64,000 nt of DNA, taken from NCBI RefSeq assembly GCF_029626265.1, contig NZ_JARUBN010000001.1:2294001-2358000 (forward strand), in the 5' to 3' direction. Origin of the DNA: Micromonospora sp. WMMD1102 (GTDB lineage Bacteria > Actinomycetota > Actinomycetes > Mycobacteriales > Micromonosporaceae). Below the pieces are notes generated by a model. The model worked only from the letters and a program-made list of their open reading frames with translations. It was not told where the DNA came from and did no database searches. Shown piece by piece: positions 50,783 through 58,886 of this stretch; within the stretch, counting starts at the first letter, position 1; each line of letters starts with the position of its first letter. Both the position numbers and the translations under genes were made by a program.

Positions 50783-51835
50783 ATGTTGACTAGAGCACAG
50801 AGCCCACTGCGCCGTCTCGGCCTCCTCGCGGTCGTCGCCGGCCTCCTCGCGCCGATGCCCGTCTCGGCGGCCGGCGCCGCGCCGCCGCCCTATGCGGCTC
50901 CGGACAGCAGCGGCACGCTGGAGATCCGGGCGGCCGGCGCGTCTGGCGGGGAGTCGACCGATCCGGGCGGCTCGCCCCGGTTGACCCTGCACGCGAAACC
51001 AGGACAGAGCGTCGAGCGCTGGGTCGAGGTCGTCAACCCGTCGCGGGTCCGGCAGCAGGTGACCGTCTACCCGGGCGCGGCGGCCATCGAGAACCACGCC
51101 TTCACCTTCGCCAACGGCCGATCCGGTAACGCGCTCAGCGGTTGGACCCGTGTCCAGACGCCGGGTTTCCGGCTGGCACCGAAGGCAAAGAAGTCCGTAC
51201 GGATCCAGATCCGCGTGCCGAAGAACGCCGCGCGGGGTGAGCGGTACGCGGTGCTCTGGGCCCAGATCGGCAGCGCGGCGGCCGGGACGGCCGAGCGGGC
51301 TGCCACCCAGGTACGTCGCTCCGGGCTGCGGGTCTACCTGAACGTCGGCACCGGAAAGGAACCACAGCCAAACTTCGAAATCGTCGGCATGCGCGCCGAG
51401 CAGACCGCTCGAGGGATGCCCGTGGTCGTCGCCGAGCTACGCAACAACGGCCTGCGCGCCGTGAATCCGCAGGGCACGTTACGACTGTCGACCGCCAGCG
51501 GGCCGGCACCGTCTGGGGCGTTCACCGCGCTCGGCGGAGTGACCATCGCACCGAACAGCACCGGGTTGATGACCGTGCCGCTGCACGGCGAGTTACCCAG
51601 CGGGCCGTGGGACGTCGAATTCGCCGTCGCAAGCGGCGCGGTACTGCGGGAGTCGAAGGCGACGCTCAGCCTGCCCGGCGCGCCCGCGGCCGCTACGCCG
51701 GACGAGGCGGACAGCGACGGAGTTCCGGTGCTGCTGCTCGTCTCGGCCGGTGCGCTCCTGCTGGTGCTACTCCTGTTTCTGGTCGTACGGCGGCGCCGAA
51801 CCCGGCAACCGGCAGGCGCCCACCGGGCGCGCTGA
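50783..51835 (+). CDS. Secreted membrane-anchored protein, DUF916/WxL-interacting-like
   Basis: A 350-residue exported protein: N-terminal signal (LGLLAVVAGLLAPMPVSAA), two immunoglobulin-like beta domains (from LTLHAKPGQSVERWVEVVNP to about residue 150, and a second from about 190), and a C-terminal span with an Arg-rich tail (VVRRRRTRQ). The first domain resembles DUF916, found in WxL-interacting proteins of Firmicutes that bind peptidoglycan. It closes the exosortase operon and could present or dock the anchor protein. ATG at 50783 has AGGAAG upstream. A strong hairpin follows at 51861-51906. Confidence 0.65.
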   Translation: MLTRAQSPLRRLGLLAVVAGLLAPMPVSAAGAAPPPYAAPDSSGTLEIRAAGASGGESTDPGGSPRLTLHAKPGQSVERWVEVVNPSRVRQQVTVYPGAAAIENHAFTFANGRSGNALSGWTRVQTPGFRLAPKAKKSVRIQIRVPKNAARGERYAVLWAQIGSAAAGTAERAATQVRRSGLRVYLNVGTGKEPQPNFEIVGMRAEQTARGMPVVVAELRNNGLRAVNPQGTLRLSTASGPAPSGAFTALGGVTIAPNSTGLMTVPLHGELPSGPWDVEFAVASGAVLRESKATLSLPGAPAAATPDEADSDGVPVLLLVSAGALLLVLLLFLVVRRRRTRQPAGAHRAR

Positions 51836-51860
51836 CGCCGCCGAGACCAACCCCGGCTAC

Positions 51861-51906
51861 CAGGCCGGCCCTGCTCTGGCATCCACGTCGGAGCAGAGCC
51901 GGCCTG
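51861..51906. terminator. Hairpin terminator after the exosortase operon
   Basis: A 15-bp stem (51861-51875 with 51892-51906, one mismatch) and a 16-base loop lie between the convergent DUF916-like and acyltransferase genes. It can act in both directions. Confidence 0.6.
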
Positions 51907-52018
51907 CCGCTGTACTTCTCGACCGGCCGCGAATCCGCCAAGAGCCACGGGCTGCCTACCGTGACGGCCGAGCGGGATCTCTCCGTCTGCCTGCTCCGAT
52001 CCGCATCGTCCGTCAGGG

Positions 52019-53359
52019 TCAGCGGCCGTTCGCAGCCACGGAACGGATCCGCAGGAAGGCGCTGACAGGCTCGGCCGTCGGGGCGGACGGCGGTGCCACC
52101 GGGATCGTCGACCTTCCCGGCGACGAGCGTGTCGCCGAGGCGACCGGCTCCGGGGCAACCGGGTACCTCGGTCGGTGCCGAGGGGCGGGCCGGGGCCGGC
52201 GCGACGAGGGTCTGCTCCACCTCTTCAGCGCCAGGGCCGGGCGCTCTACCAGATGCCACGACGCGATCGCGAGGACCAGCGTCCCGAGCAGCGACAGTGC
52301 GAGGTAGGCCCAGAGGCCGTATCGGGCGCCGCCGAAGAGCGCGACGAGCTGCTGCACCGGGAATGCGTAGATGTAGATGCCGTACGAGTAGTCCCGGGTA
52401 CGTCCGATCCGGGTCAGCCGGGACGGCAGCGCGACGCCCAGGTAGAGGAGCAGGTAGGCGTACGCGGGCAGGCCGAGCACGACGAAGGCGCCCTGCCAGG
52501 CAGTGCCGACCGCCGTCACGGTCGCGACCAGCGCCAGCGGGCCGGACATTGGCAGCCGGTGGGCGTACAGCCGGGCCGCCACGCCGCCCAGGAAGAGAAA
52601 GCCCAGGTAGAGCACGTGATTGGCGGCGAACGAGCCAACCAGCGGGAACGGACCGACCGCGCCTCTGTCCGGCGGCCGGACCGTCCAGTGTCCGGCGGTG
52701 AGGACGTCCCGGACGATGAACGCGTAGCAGAGCACCAACAGCAGCAGTACGGTGCGCGGTGCGCGGCGGAGCGCCGCCGTGCCGAGCAGCGCGCCGAGCA
52801 GCGCGTAACAACCGAGTTCGTACCGCAGGCTCCACAGCGAGCCGTTGAACGCGCTCGGCGCGCCCGCCAGCCGGCCGAACGGGGTGTCGGCCAGCAGCCC
52901 GGAGATCGGGTACTGCTCCATGCTCGCGAGCCAGTTCGTCCGGACATACTCGGTCGGACCCGCTGGATGGGTCCAGAAACCGTCGAGCCCGCCTAGCTCG
53001 TGGTACGCCGCGAGTGGGGCGAGGACGAACGCGGTGACCAGTAGACATACCCACAGCCCCGGGAAGATGCGTAGCGCCCGGTGCCAGAGGTACCTCGGGA
53101 GCGGAAACCGTAGGCCGCTGCCGGTGACCAGGAACCCGGACACCACGAAGAAGCCCTGTACGCAGAGCATCCCGAGGTCGACCTGGCCGGAGCTCACGGA
53201 CCAGCCGGGGCTGGGCAGACCGAATCCCAACGGCCAGGCGTGCGCCACAAGCACTCCGATGGCGAGTACAAGACGCAGGAAGCCGAACGCGTTCTGTCCC
53301 GGCGAGTAGCTTTCGTGCAGTGTGCGGCGGAGACGGTGACCAATCGACAGGGCAGACAT
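52019..53359 (-). CDS. Membrane acyltransferase, family 3, paralogue B
   Basis: A 446-residue OafA-like protein and clear paralogue of the 30522 gene. Shared segments include NAFGFLRLVLAIGVLVAHAWPLGFGL, LRIFPGLWVCLLVTAF, NWLASMEQ(Y)PISGLLADTPFGR and YIYAFPVQQL. It differs by a C-terminal Pro/Arg-rich tail of about 70 residues. The ATG at 53359 has GGGGG upstream. It flanks the polysaccharide island on the other side from its twin. Probably transfers acetyl or another acyl group to an envelope sugar. Confidence 0.83.
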   Translation of the reverse strand: MSALSIGHRLRRTLHESYSPGQNAFGFLRLVLAIGVLVAHAWPLGFGLPSPGWSVSSGQVDLGMLCVQGFFVVSGFLVTGSGLRFPLPRYLWHRALRIFPGLWVCLLVTAFVLAPLAAYHELGGLDGFWTHPAGPTEYVRTNWLASMEQYPISGLLADTPFGRLAGAPSAFNGSLWSLRYELGCYALLGALLGTAALRRAPRTVLLLLVLCYAFIVRDVLTAGHWTVRPPDRGAVGPFPLVGSFAANHVLYLGFLFLGGVAARLYAHRLPMSGPLALVATVTAVGTAWQGAFVVLGLPAYAYLLLYLGVALPSRLTRIGRTRDYSYGIYIYAFPVQQLVALFGGARYGLWAYLALSLLGTLVLAIASWHLVERPALALKRWSRPSSRRPRPAPRHRPRYPVAPEPVASATRSSPGRSTIPVAPPSAPTAEPVSAFLRIRSVAANGR

Positions 53360-53451
53360 GTAAGTAACCCCCAGCAGAAGACCTGGTGACCGAGGTGAGG
53401 TGCGAGGGGGCTGGGCACGGCCGGCCGGAGGAGCATGCCACTGTCGTACAA

Positions 53452-53497
53452 GGCTAATTGCAATGCGTGATGAATGTGCACTAATAAGTGATTAGCC
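53452..53497. promoter_or_regulatory. AT-rich dyad upstream of acyltransferase B
   Basis: GGCTAAT and ATTAGCC (7-base arms) flank 32 bases of AT-rich sequence, including CACTAATAAGTG, in a 220-base intergenic stretch between acyltransferase B and the WbpD-like gene. It may hold a promoter or operator for the acyltransferase; nothing else is seen there. Confidence 0.3.
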
Positions 53498-53583
53498 CGA
53501 ATCGGCGCACTCCGCCGCCGCTTCAGCCGGAGCAGGCGGCGGAGCAGGACGACCCAGGAGTACGGGTGCGGGCGCGTCCCCGG

Positions 53584-54129
53584 TCAGCCGAGTTCGGTGG
53601 GCGGGTTCTCCTTGTCCCGGGAGATCACCTGGCCCTTGACGTCGACCCAGCCGAGCGGGCGGGCCGGGTTGCCGGCCACCAGCTGATGCGGCTTGACGTC
53701 CTTGGTCACCACCGAACCGGCCGCGATCATCGCGTACTCGCCGATCTCGACGCCGCAGACGATCGTCGCGTTGGCGCCGATCGAGGCCCCTCGGCGGACG
53801 GTGGTCGGGGTGATCTCCCAGTCCGGGTTCTGTGCCCGGGGTCGCAGGTCGTTCGTGAAGACCGCGCAGGGGCCGACGAAGACCTCGTCCTCGATCGTCA
53901 CGCCCTGGTAGACGGAGACGTTGTTCTGGATCTTCACCAGGTCGCCGACGACGACGTTCGCGTCGACGTAGACGTTCCGGCCGATCACACAGTTCGTGCC
54001 CACCTGGGCGGTGGAGCGGACGTGCGCGAGGTGCCAGACCTTGGTGCCGTCGCCGATGCGGGCACCCTGGTCCACCTCGGCCGAGGGGTGCACGAAGACC
54101 GTTTCCGGGAGCGCGGCAGACTCGTTCAT
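53584..54129 (-). CDS. WbpD-like hexapeptide N-acetyltransferase
   Basis: A 181-residue left-handed beta-helix acetyltransferase. The hexapeptide repeats run from HPSAEVDQGARIGDGTKVWH to VFVGPCAVFTND and VCGVEIGEYAMIAAGSVVTKD, closing with VAGNPARPLGWV. WbpD acetylates the 3-amino group of UDP-2-acetamido-3-amino-glucuronate, the step after WbpE. Genes for WbpE/WbpB/WbpI/WbpA-type enzymes lie in the 12.9-26.6 kb part, so this could complete that path. The start is uncertain: ATG at 54129 is used, GTG at 54141 is possible. It is the only rung of the pathway outside the first cluster. Confidence 0.83.
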   Translation of the reverse strand: MNESAALPETVFVHPSAEVDQGARIGDGTKVWHLAHVRSTAQVGTNCVIGRNVYVDANVVVGDLVKIQNNVSVYQGVTIEDEVFVGPCAVFTNDLRPRAQNPDWEITPTTVRRGASIGANATIVCGVEIGEYAMIAAGSVVTKDVKPHQLVAGNPARPLGWVDVKGQVISRDKENPPTELG

Positions 54130-54173
54130 CGCTGAAGTCACGACTTCGCAGGATACGGGAGTGGCCGGGCCGG

Positions 54174-55919
54174 TCAGCCCGGGGGACGGAGGGTCGACTC
54201 CGGCAGGTAGATCCGGTGCCGGCCGACCTGGGTCACCCGGGCCGGCACGCCCGAGCCGCGCAGGTGCTGCTGGAACGCGGCGTCCGCAGGCCCGCCGGCT
54301 TCGAAGACGAAGCCCGGCCGCTCGGCCGCGCCGACCCGTTTCGGGTACGCCGGATAGCGGTCCTGCCCCGGCCGCAGGTTCTCGCCGAGCACCGCGCAGG
54401 CGACCCGTTCCCGGGTGACGAAGACGAGCCGGTTGCAGGTCCAGTACTCGGCGTACACGGCCTGCACCCCGGCCCGCTCCAGGGTGCGGGCGAGCCGCCG
54501 TTGGTCCCGCTCCTCGGCCCGGATGGTGCCGATCTCGCCGACCAGGTGCCCGGTGGGGCCGACCAGCAGGGCCACCAGCAGGGCGAGTACGGCGGCACCG
54601 AGTATCCCGGCGAGCCGGATCGGCGGCCGGACGCCGGTCCGCCCCGACCGTCGGGCGAGCAGCCAGAGCGGCCAGAGCACGGCCGGCAGCGAGATCTGCA
54701 GGATCGACAGGTAGCGGGCGCTGGCCAGGGGTGCGCTGCCGGCGAGCGAGCTGCGGGCGTACGCCGCGACGGTCAGCGCGGCGCCGAGCACCAGGGCGAG
54801 CTGGGCGGCGTACCCGACGCGGGCGGCCCGGAGCCCGTCCCCGCTCCGACCGGTGTCACCGACCCGTGCCGCGTCGCTGGTCCGTGCCGCGTCACCGGCC
54901 CGTTCGGTGTAGCTGATCCGTGCCGCGTCACCGGCTCGTTCGGTGTAGCTGGACCGCGTCGGGTCGCGGTGCCGGGCGGGGCGGGCGAGTCCGAGTGCCG
55001 CCAGCGCCCCGGCGGCGAGCAGCAGTGCCAGGTAGAGCCCGCCCCAGGTCATCTCCAGCGGGTCGCAACCCTCCGGCCGGCAGAGTCCGGTGGCGAGCGG
55101 GATGCCGACCAGCAGCGCGCCGTGCAGCCGGTCGTCACCCGGGGTAGCCGCCTCCTCGCCCTCGCTGACCTGCCGCAGTACGGAGATCGAGTCCTGTCCG
55201 GTCGGCGCGGTCAGGTTGTCGGCGACCAGCGGGGCAACCCCGACCAGGAAGCCGGCGACCAGCAGCGCGCCGGCCGGTCCGAGCAGGTCCCGCCAGCAGC
55301 CGACCAGCAGGACGCCGAAGGCGACGGCCAGGTACGGCAGCACCAGCCAGTCGTCCCAGACGCAGAGCCCGGCGAGCAGGCCGAAGAGGCCGAACGCCAG
55401 GTACCGGTGCCGGGTGCGGTGCTGGCCGAGCGCGAGCGCGATCAGCAGCAGGCCCAGTACGGCCGGCTTCACCTCGGGCCGCCCGCCGACGGCGGTGATC
55501 TGGTCCCGGACCACCCGTTCCCCGCCGAGCGCGAGTACCCCGACGGCGAAGGTGGCCAGCCAGGGGGAGTAGAGCCGGCGGGTGAGCCGGTACACCAGGT
55601 AGACGAAGGCGGCGTAGAGGAGCAGCAGCGGTATCCGCAGCGGGATCCAGCCGGCGCCGAAGAGCAGGAACAGCGGCGCGGCGAGGTAGCTCTGCACGGT
55701 ACCCATGTAGTGCTGGCCGTAGAGGAAGACCGGGAGTTCCCGGCCGTCGGCGATGTGCAGCGCGGCCAGGCCGAAGGTCGCCTCGTCGCTGTTCGAGCCG
55801 GGGACGGTCAGCAGGACCAGCGCCAGCCGGTAGCCCAGGCCGAGCAGGCCCAGCCCGAGCGCCAGCGCGCCCGGCCGGTCGAGGGTGCCCGACCGCCGCC
55901 CCCCGCGCGGCACCGCCAC
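54174..55919 (-). CDS. GT-C-like polytopic membrane protein
   Basis: A 581-residue membrane protein with about 11 spans. After the first span the sequence NSDEATFGLAALHIADG, then FLYGQHYMGTVQSYLAA, has the acidic residue in the first loop and the aromatic-rich second motif of PMT/ArnT-type transferases, which use polyprenyl-phosphate sugars outside the membrane. A cytosolic loop near residues 322-361 contains 12-residue repeats. It probably adds a sugar to a lipid or polymer; the donor is unknown. I chose GTG at 55919 (GGGGG five bases upstream), because upstream codons look non-coding. Confidence 0.68.
   Translation of the reverse strand: MAVPRGGRRSGTLDRPGALALGLGLLGLGYRLALVLLTVPGSNSDEATFGLAALHIADGRELPVFLYGQHYMGTVQSYLAAPLFLLFGAGWIPLRIPLLLLYAAFVYLVYRLTRRLYSPWLATFAVGVLALGGERVVRDQITAVGGRPEVKPAVLGLLLIALALGQHRTRHRYLAFGLFGLLAGLCVWDDWLVLPYLAVAFGVLLVGCWRDLLGPAGALLVAGFLVGVAPLVADNLTAPTGQDSISVLRQVSEGEEAATPGDDRLHGALLVGIPLATGLCRPEGCDPLEMTWGGLYLALLLAAGALAALGLARPARHRDPTRSSYTERAGDAARISYTERAGDAARTSDAARVGDTGRSGDGLRAARVGYAAQLALVLGAALTVAAYARSSLAGSAPLASARYLSILQISLPAVLWPLWLLARRSGRTGVRPPIRLAGILGAAVLALLVALLVGPTGHLVGEIGTIRAEERDQRRLARTLERAGVQAVYAEYWTCNRLVFVTRERVACAVLGENLRPGQDRYPAYPKRVGAAERPGFVFEAGGPADAAFQQHLRGSGVPARVTQVGRHRIYLPESTLRPPG
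54882..54953. repeat. 36-bp tandem repeat inside the GT-C-like gene
   Basis: Two copies (54882-54917, 54918-54953) with a partial third next to them keep the frame and encode a 12-residue unit containing YTERAGDAAR in a hydrophilic loop. Confidence 0.7.
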
Positions 55920-56010
55920 CGAGACCCCCGTGCCCGGCGTAGCTGTCCCGCCCACTCGCCAGTCTCGCACGCCGCCGCCGGCCGGACCCGCCGATTCGGC
56001 GCAGATCGCC

Positions 56011-56070
56011 ACGCTCCGGTGTGGTCCGCCACGCCCCGGTGTGGTCCGCCACGCCCTGGTGTGTGCTCCG
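56011..56070. repeat. Three 20-bp tandem repeats in a divergent intergenic region
   Basis: Units at 56011-56030, 56031-56050 and 56051-56070 share the core ACGCNCCGGTGTGGTCCGCC, the last copy being more degenerate. They lie between the GT-C-like and App1-like genes, which diverge, so they may hold regulatory sites or be simple slippage repeats. Confidence 0.65.
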
Positions 56071-56174
56071 CCGTGCGGCGGTGCCGGTTCGCCTCGGTCG
56101 GACCGGTGACCTTTCCACCGGGTTAGTTGATCTGTCTCGTAGCCGGACCGGGTGCGCTGTGGCAGGGTGGCTAG

Positions 56175-57230
56175 GTGTCGCTGATACCCGCCGGTCCGGC
56201 GCCCGTGCCGAGGCTGCACCGGGCGGCCCGGATCGAGGACGCGGTTCACCAGTTCATCGAGCGCCGCCTGGGGCAGGGTGGGTGGGATGCCACGATCATC
56301 CCGTACGCCGGCTACGGCGGGCCGGGTTGGATCCGGGTGCTCGGCCGCGTCCTGCTGACCCGGCTGCGCCGCCGCCCCCGCGAGGGACCGGAGAAGGTCC
56401 GCGGCTGGCGAAGCTTCGCCACCCTGCCGGTCCAGCACGCACCGGTGGTGATCGAGGCGGGTGGCCGCCGGCACGAGACCCGGGCGGACCGCAGCGGCTT
56501 CGTCGACCTGGTGGTCGAGGCCGACCTGGCGCCCGGCTGGCAGACCGTACGCCTGTCCAGTCCCGGCGCCGAGCCGGTCGACGCGCCGGTCCGGATCGTC
56601 GACCCGGCGCTGCGGATCGGGATCCTCTCCGACATCGACGACACGGTGATGGTGACCGCGCTGCCCCGGCCGCTGCTGGCCGCGTGGAACACCTTCGTGC
56701 TCGACGAGCACGCCCGGATGGCGGTGCCCGGCATGGCGGTACTGTACGAGCGCCTGGTCAACGCCCATCCCGGCGCCCCGGTGCTCTACCTCTCGACCGG
56801 TGCCTGGAACGTCGCGCCGACCCTGACCCGGTTCCTGTCCCGGCATCTCTATCCGGCGGGCCCGCTGTTGCTGACGAACTGGGGCCCGACGGCGGACCGC
56901 TGGTTTCGCAGCGGGCGGGAGCACAAGCGGGCCACCCTGGCCCGGCTGGTCCGCGAGTTCCCGGATATCCGCTGGTTGCTCATCGGCGACGACGGCCAGC
57001 ACGACCAGGAGATCTATGCCGAGTTCGCCGCCGACCACCCGGACAACGTCGCCGCGGTGCTGATCCGCCGGCTCTCCCCGACCCAGGCGGTACTGGCCGG
57101 TGGCTTCCCGGCCCCGACCGGCAGCGGCGAGGGCAGCACTCCGGCCGCCGGGCTGCTAGGGGAACGCTGGTTCTGCGCGCCGGACGGGGCCGGGCTGTGG
57201 CGGCTGCTCCGGGAGGCGAACCTCGTCTGA
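56175..57230 (+). CDS. App1-family phosphatidate phosphatase-like protein (DUF2183)
   Basis: A 351-residue protein. Residues about 1-150 form a beta-rich domain (IIPYAGYGGPGWIRVLGR, the usual start). The DUF2183 domain follows with the HAD-like nucleophile motif SDIDDTVMVT, LSTGAWNVAPTLTRFL and LIGDDGQHDQEIY. Yeast App1 is a Mg-dependent phosphatidate phosphatase; bacterial members are unproven. The start is GTG at 56175. It probably acts on a phospholipid or a phosphorylated metabolite. Confidence 0.85.
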   Translation: MSLIPAGPAPVPRLHRAARIEDAVHQFIERRLGQGGWDATIIPYAGYGGPGWIRVLGRVLLTRLRRRPREGPEKVRGWRSFATLPVQHAPVVIEAGGRRHETRADRSGFVDLVVEADLAPGWQTVRLSSPGAEPVDAPVRIVDPALRIGILSDIDDTVMVTALPRPLLAAWNTFVLDEHARMAVPGMAVLYERLVNAHPGAPVLYLSTGAWNVAPTLTRFLSRHLYPAGPLLLTNWGPTADRWFRSGREHKRATLARLVREFPDIRWLLIGDDGQHDQEIYAEFAADHPDNVAAVLIRRLSPTQAVLAGGFPAPTGSGEGSTPAAGLLGERWFCAPDGAGLWRLLREANLV

Positions 57231-57299
57231 GGACTCGGGGACCCAGGCTGGAAGATCATCCGGAGGATCCGGCCGGGAGGCCGACCGAGGGCCGCCCGG

Positions 57300-57653
57300 T
57301 CAGCTCTCCGTGGCGGTTTCCTCCGCCCGGCGGCGTTCCCGTCGACCCCGGGTGATCTCGGTGTCGAGTGCGTCCAGCCGCTGGGTCCAGAATCCCCGGT
57401 AACGTTCCAGCCACCGGTCGATCTCCTGTAGGGGGGCGGGGTCGACCGCGTAGAGCCGGCGGGTGCCGGCGGCGCGTACGGTAGTGAAGCCGTTCTCCCG
57501 GAGCACCCGCAGGTGCTGTGAGACGCCTGGCTGGGAGATGCCGAACTCGGCCTGGACCACCGCGCTGACCTCGCCCGCCGAACGCTCGCCGTCGGCGAGC
57601 AGTTCCAGGATCCGCCGCCGGACGGGATCGCCGAGAACGTCGAACGCGTGCAC
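57300..57653 (-). CDS. ArsR/SmtB family transcriptional regulator
   Basis: A 117-residue winged-helix regulator: FDVLGDPVRRRILELLADGERSAGEVS, then QPGVSQHLRVLRENGFTTVRAAGTRRLY, the standard ArsR HTH and wing. There are no Cys residues of a metal site, so it is more likely one of the non-metal ArsR members. GTG at 57653 with AAAGGA upstream. It diverges from the PhzF gene across an AT-rich promoter and may control it, itself or both. Confidence 0.85.
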   Translation of the reverse strand: MHAFDVLGDPVRRRILELLADGERSAGEVSAVVQAEFGISQPGVSQHLRVLRENGFTTVRAAGTRRLYAVDPAPLQEIDRWLERYRGFWTQRLDALDTEITRGRRERRRAEETATES

Positions 57654-57670
57654 GTCGCCATCCTTTCAGC

Positions 57671-57699
57671 GTCCACTTATATAACTAGAGTCTAACGTC
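57671..57699. promoter_or_regulatory. AT-rich promoter/operator between arsR-type and phzF-type genes
   Basis: The octamer palindrome TTATATAA (57677-57684) lies in an AT-rich stretch otherwise absent in this GC-rich DNA, just upstream of the ArsR gene. On the minus strand, TTGACG (a -35-like box) lies just upstream of it, at about 57690-57700. This fits an autoregulated ArsR promoter, though the spacing to the palindrome is short. Confidence 0.35.
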
Positions 57700-57796
57700 A
57701 ATCCGGGCCGGTCCGGACGACCCTACCGGCCCGGTGCCCGGTCCCGGGCCGGCCGCCGGCCGGCACGGCGCCGCCCGGTGCTGATAGACAGGGACG

Positions 57797-58648
57797 ATGC
57801 GGCTTCCCCTGATCCAGATCGACGCCTTCGCCGACCGGCTGTTCGAGGGCAATCCCGCGGCCGTGATGCCGCTGCCCGACTGGCTGCCCGACCCGGTCCT
57901 ACAGGCCCTGGCCGAGGAGAACAACCTCTCCGAGACCGCCTTCTACACCGCGCAACTGCCGGCCGGGGCCGAGCCGCCGCCCGGCGGCGATCCCGCCTAC
58001 CACCTGCGCTGGTTCACCCCGGCGGTCGAGGTCGACCTCTGTGGGCACGCGACCCTGGCCACCGCCGGGCAACTCTTCGACGACGTGCACCCGCAGGCGC
58101 GCCGGCTGCTGTTCTGGACCCGCAGCGGCTGGCTGCCGGTGAGCCGGACCGAACGCGACGGTGAGCTGGAGCTGGACTTCCCGGCTGGACGGCTGCGGGC
58201 CGTACCGGACGGCGACGAGGTCTCGGCCGCCGCGGTGACAGCGCTCGGCATGCTGCCGGAGCAGCGGTTCCAGGACATCGACCTGGTCTACGTGGTCCGG
58301 GACGCCGCCGAGGTCCGGGCCGTCGCGGCGGACTTCACCGGGCTGGTCCGGCTGCCGGTACGCGGAGCGATCGTCACCGCCCCCGGTGGGACCGGGGGCG
58401 TCGACTTCGTCAGCCGGTGGTTCGGGGCCGGGGCGGGCGCCTTCGAGGACCCCGTCACCGGTTCGGCGCACAGCCAGATCGCGCCGTACTGGGCGGAGCG
58501 TCTCGGCCGGACCGCGCTGACCGCCCGCCAGCTCTCCGCCCGGGGCGGCACGGTGCACTGTCTGGTCGACGGCGACCGGGTACGCCTGCGCGGCAGCTAC
58601 CGTCGCTACCTCGACGGCGTCGTCACGCTGCCGGAGTCGACGGAGTAG
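57797..58648 (+). CDS. PhzF family isomerase/epimerase-like protein
   Basis: A 283-residue protein with the two-lobed PhzF (DAP-epimerase-like) fold. The catalytic Glu46 sits in NNLSETAFY; other signatures are CGHATLA and GAGAFEDPVTGSAH. PhzF of Pseudomonas isomerises a phenazine precursor; most members have unknown substrates and there is no phenazine cluster here. ATG at 57797. It diverges from the ArsR gene. Confidence 0.88.
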   Translation: MRLPLIQIDAFADRLFEGNPAAVMPLPDWLPDPVLQALAEENNLSETAFYTAQLPAGAEPPPGGDPAYHLRWFTPAVEVDLCGHATLATAGQLFDDVHPQARRLLFWTRSGWLPVSRTERDGELELDFPAGRLRAVPDGDEVSAAAVTALGMLPEQRFQDIDLVYVVRDAAEVRAVAADFTGLVRLPVRGAIVTAPGGTGGVDFVSRWFGAGAGAFEDPVTGSAHSQIAPYWAERLGRTALTARQLSARGGTVHCLVDGDRVRLRGSYRRYLDGVVTLPESTE

Positions 58649-58886
58649 CCGCCGTCCACCGGAGAACCCGGCCCGGCGCCCGGTAACCCGCGTGCCTGAG
58701 ATCCCGGGGGCAACCGGCCAGCCAGCCGGTCGCCCCCGGGACCGGTCGTCACCGGGCGGGGCGAGTCCCGGCGGTGCGGTCGGTGGGTACCGGTCGAGGG
58801 TGTCCCCGGTGGTCCCGTACGGGCAGTCGTCCCCGCAGTCGGCGGGAACGGGACATCGTCGTCCTTCCAGTGCGGACGGCCGGCGG

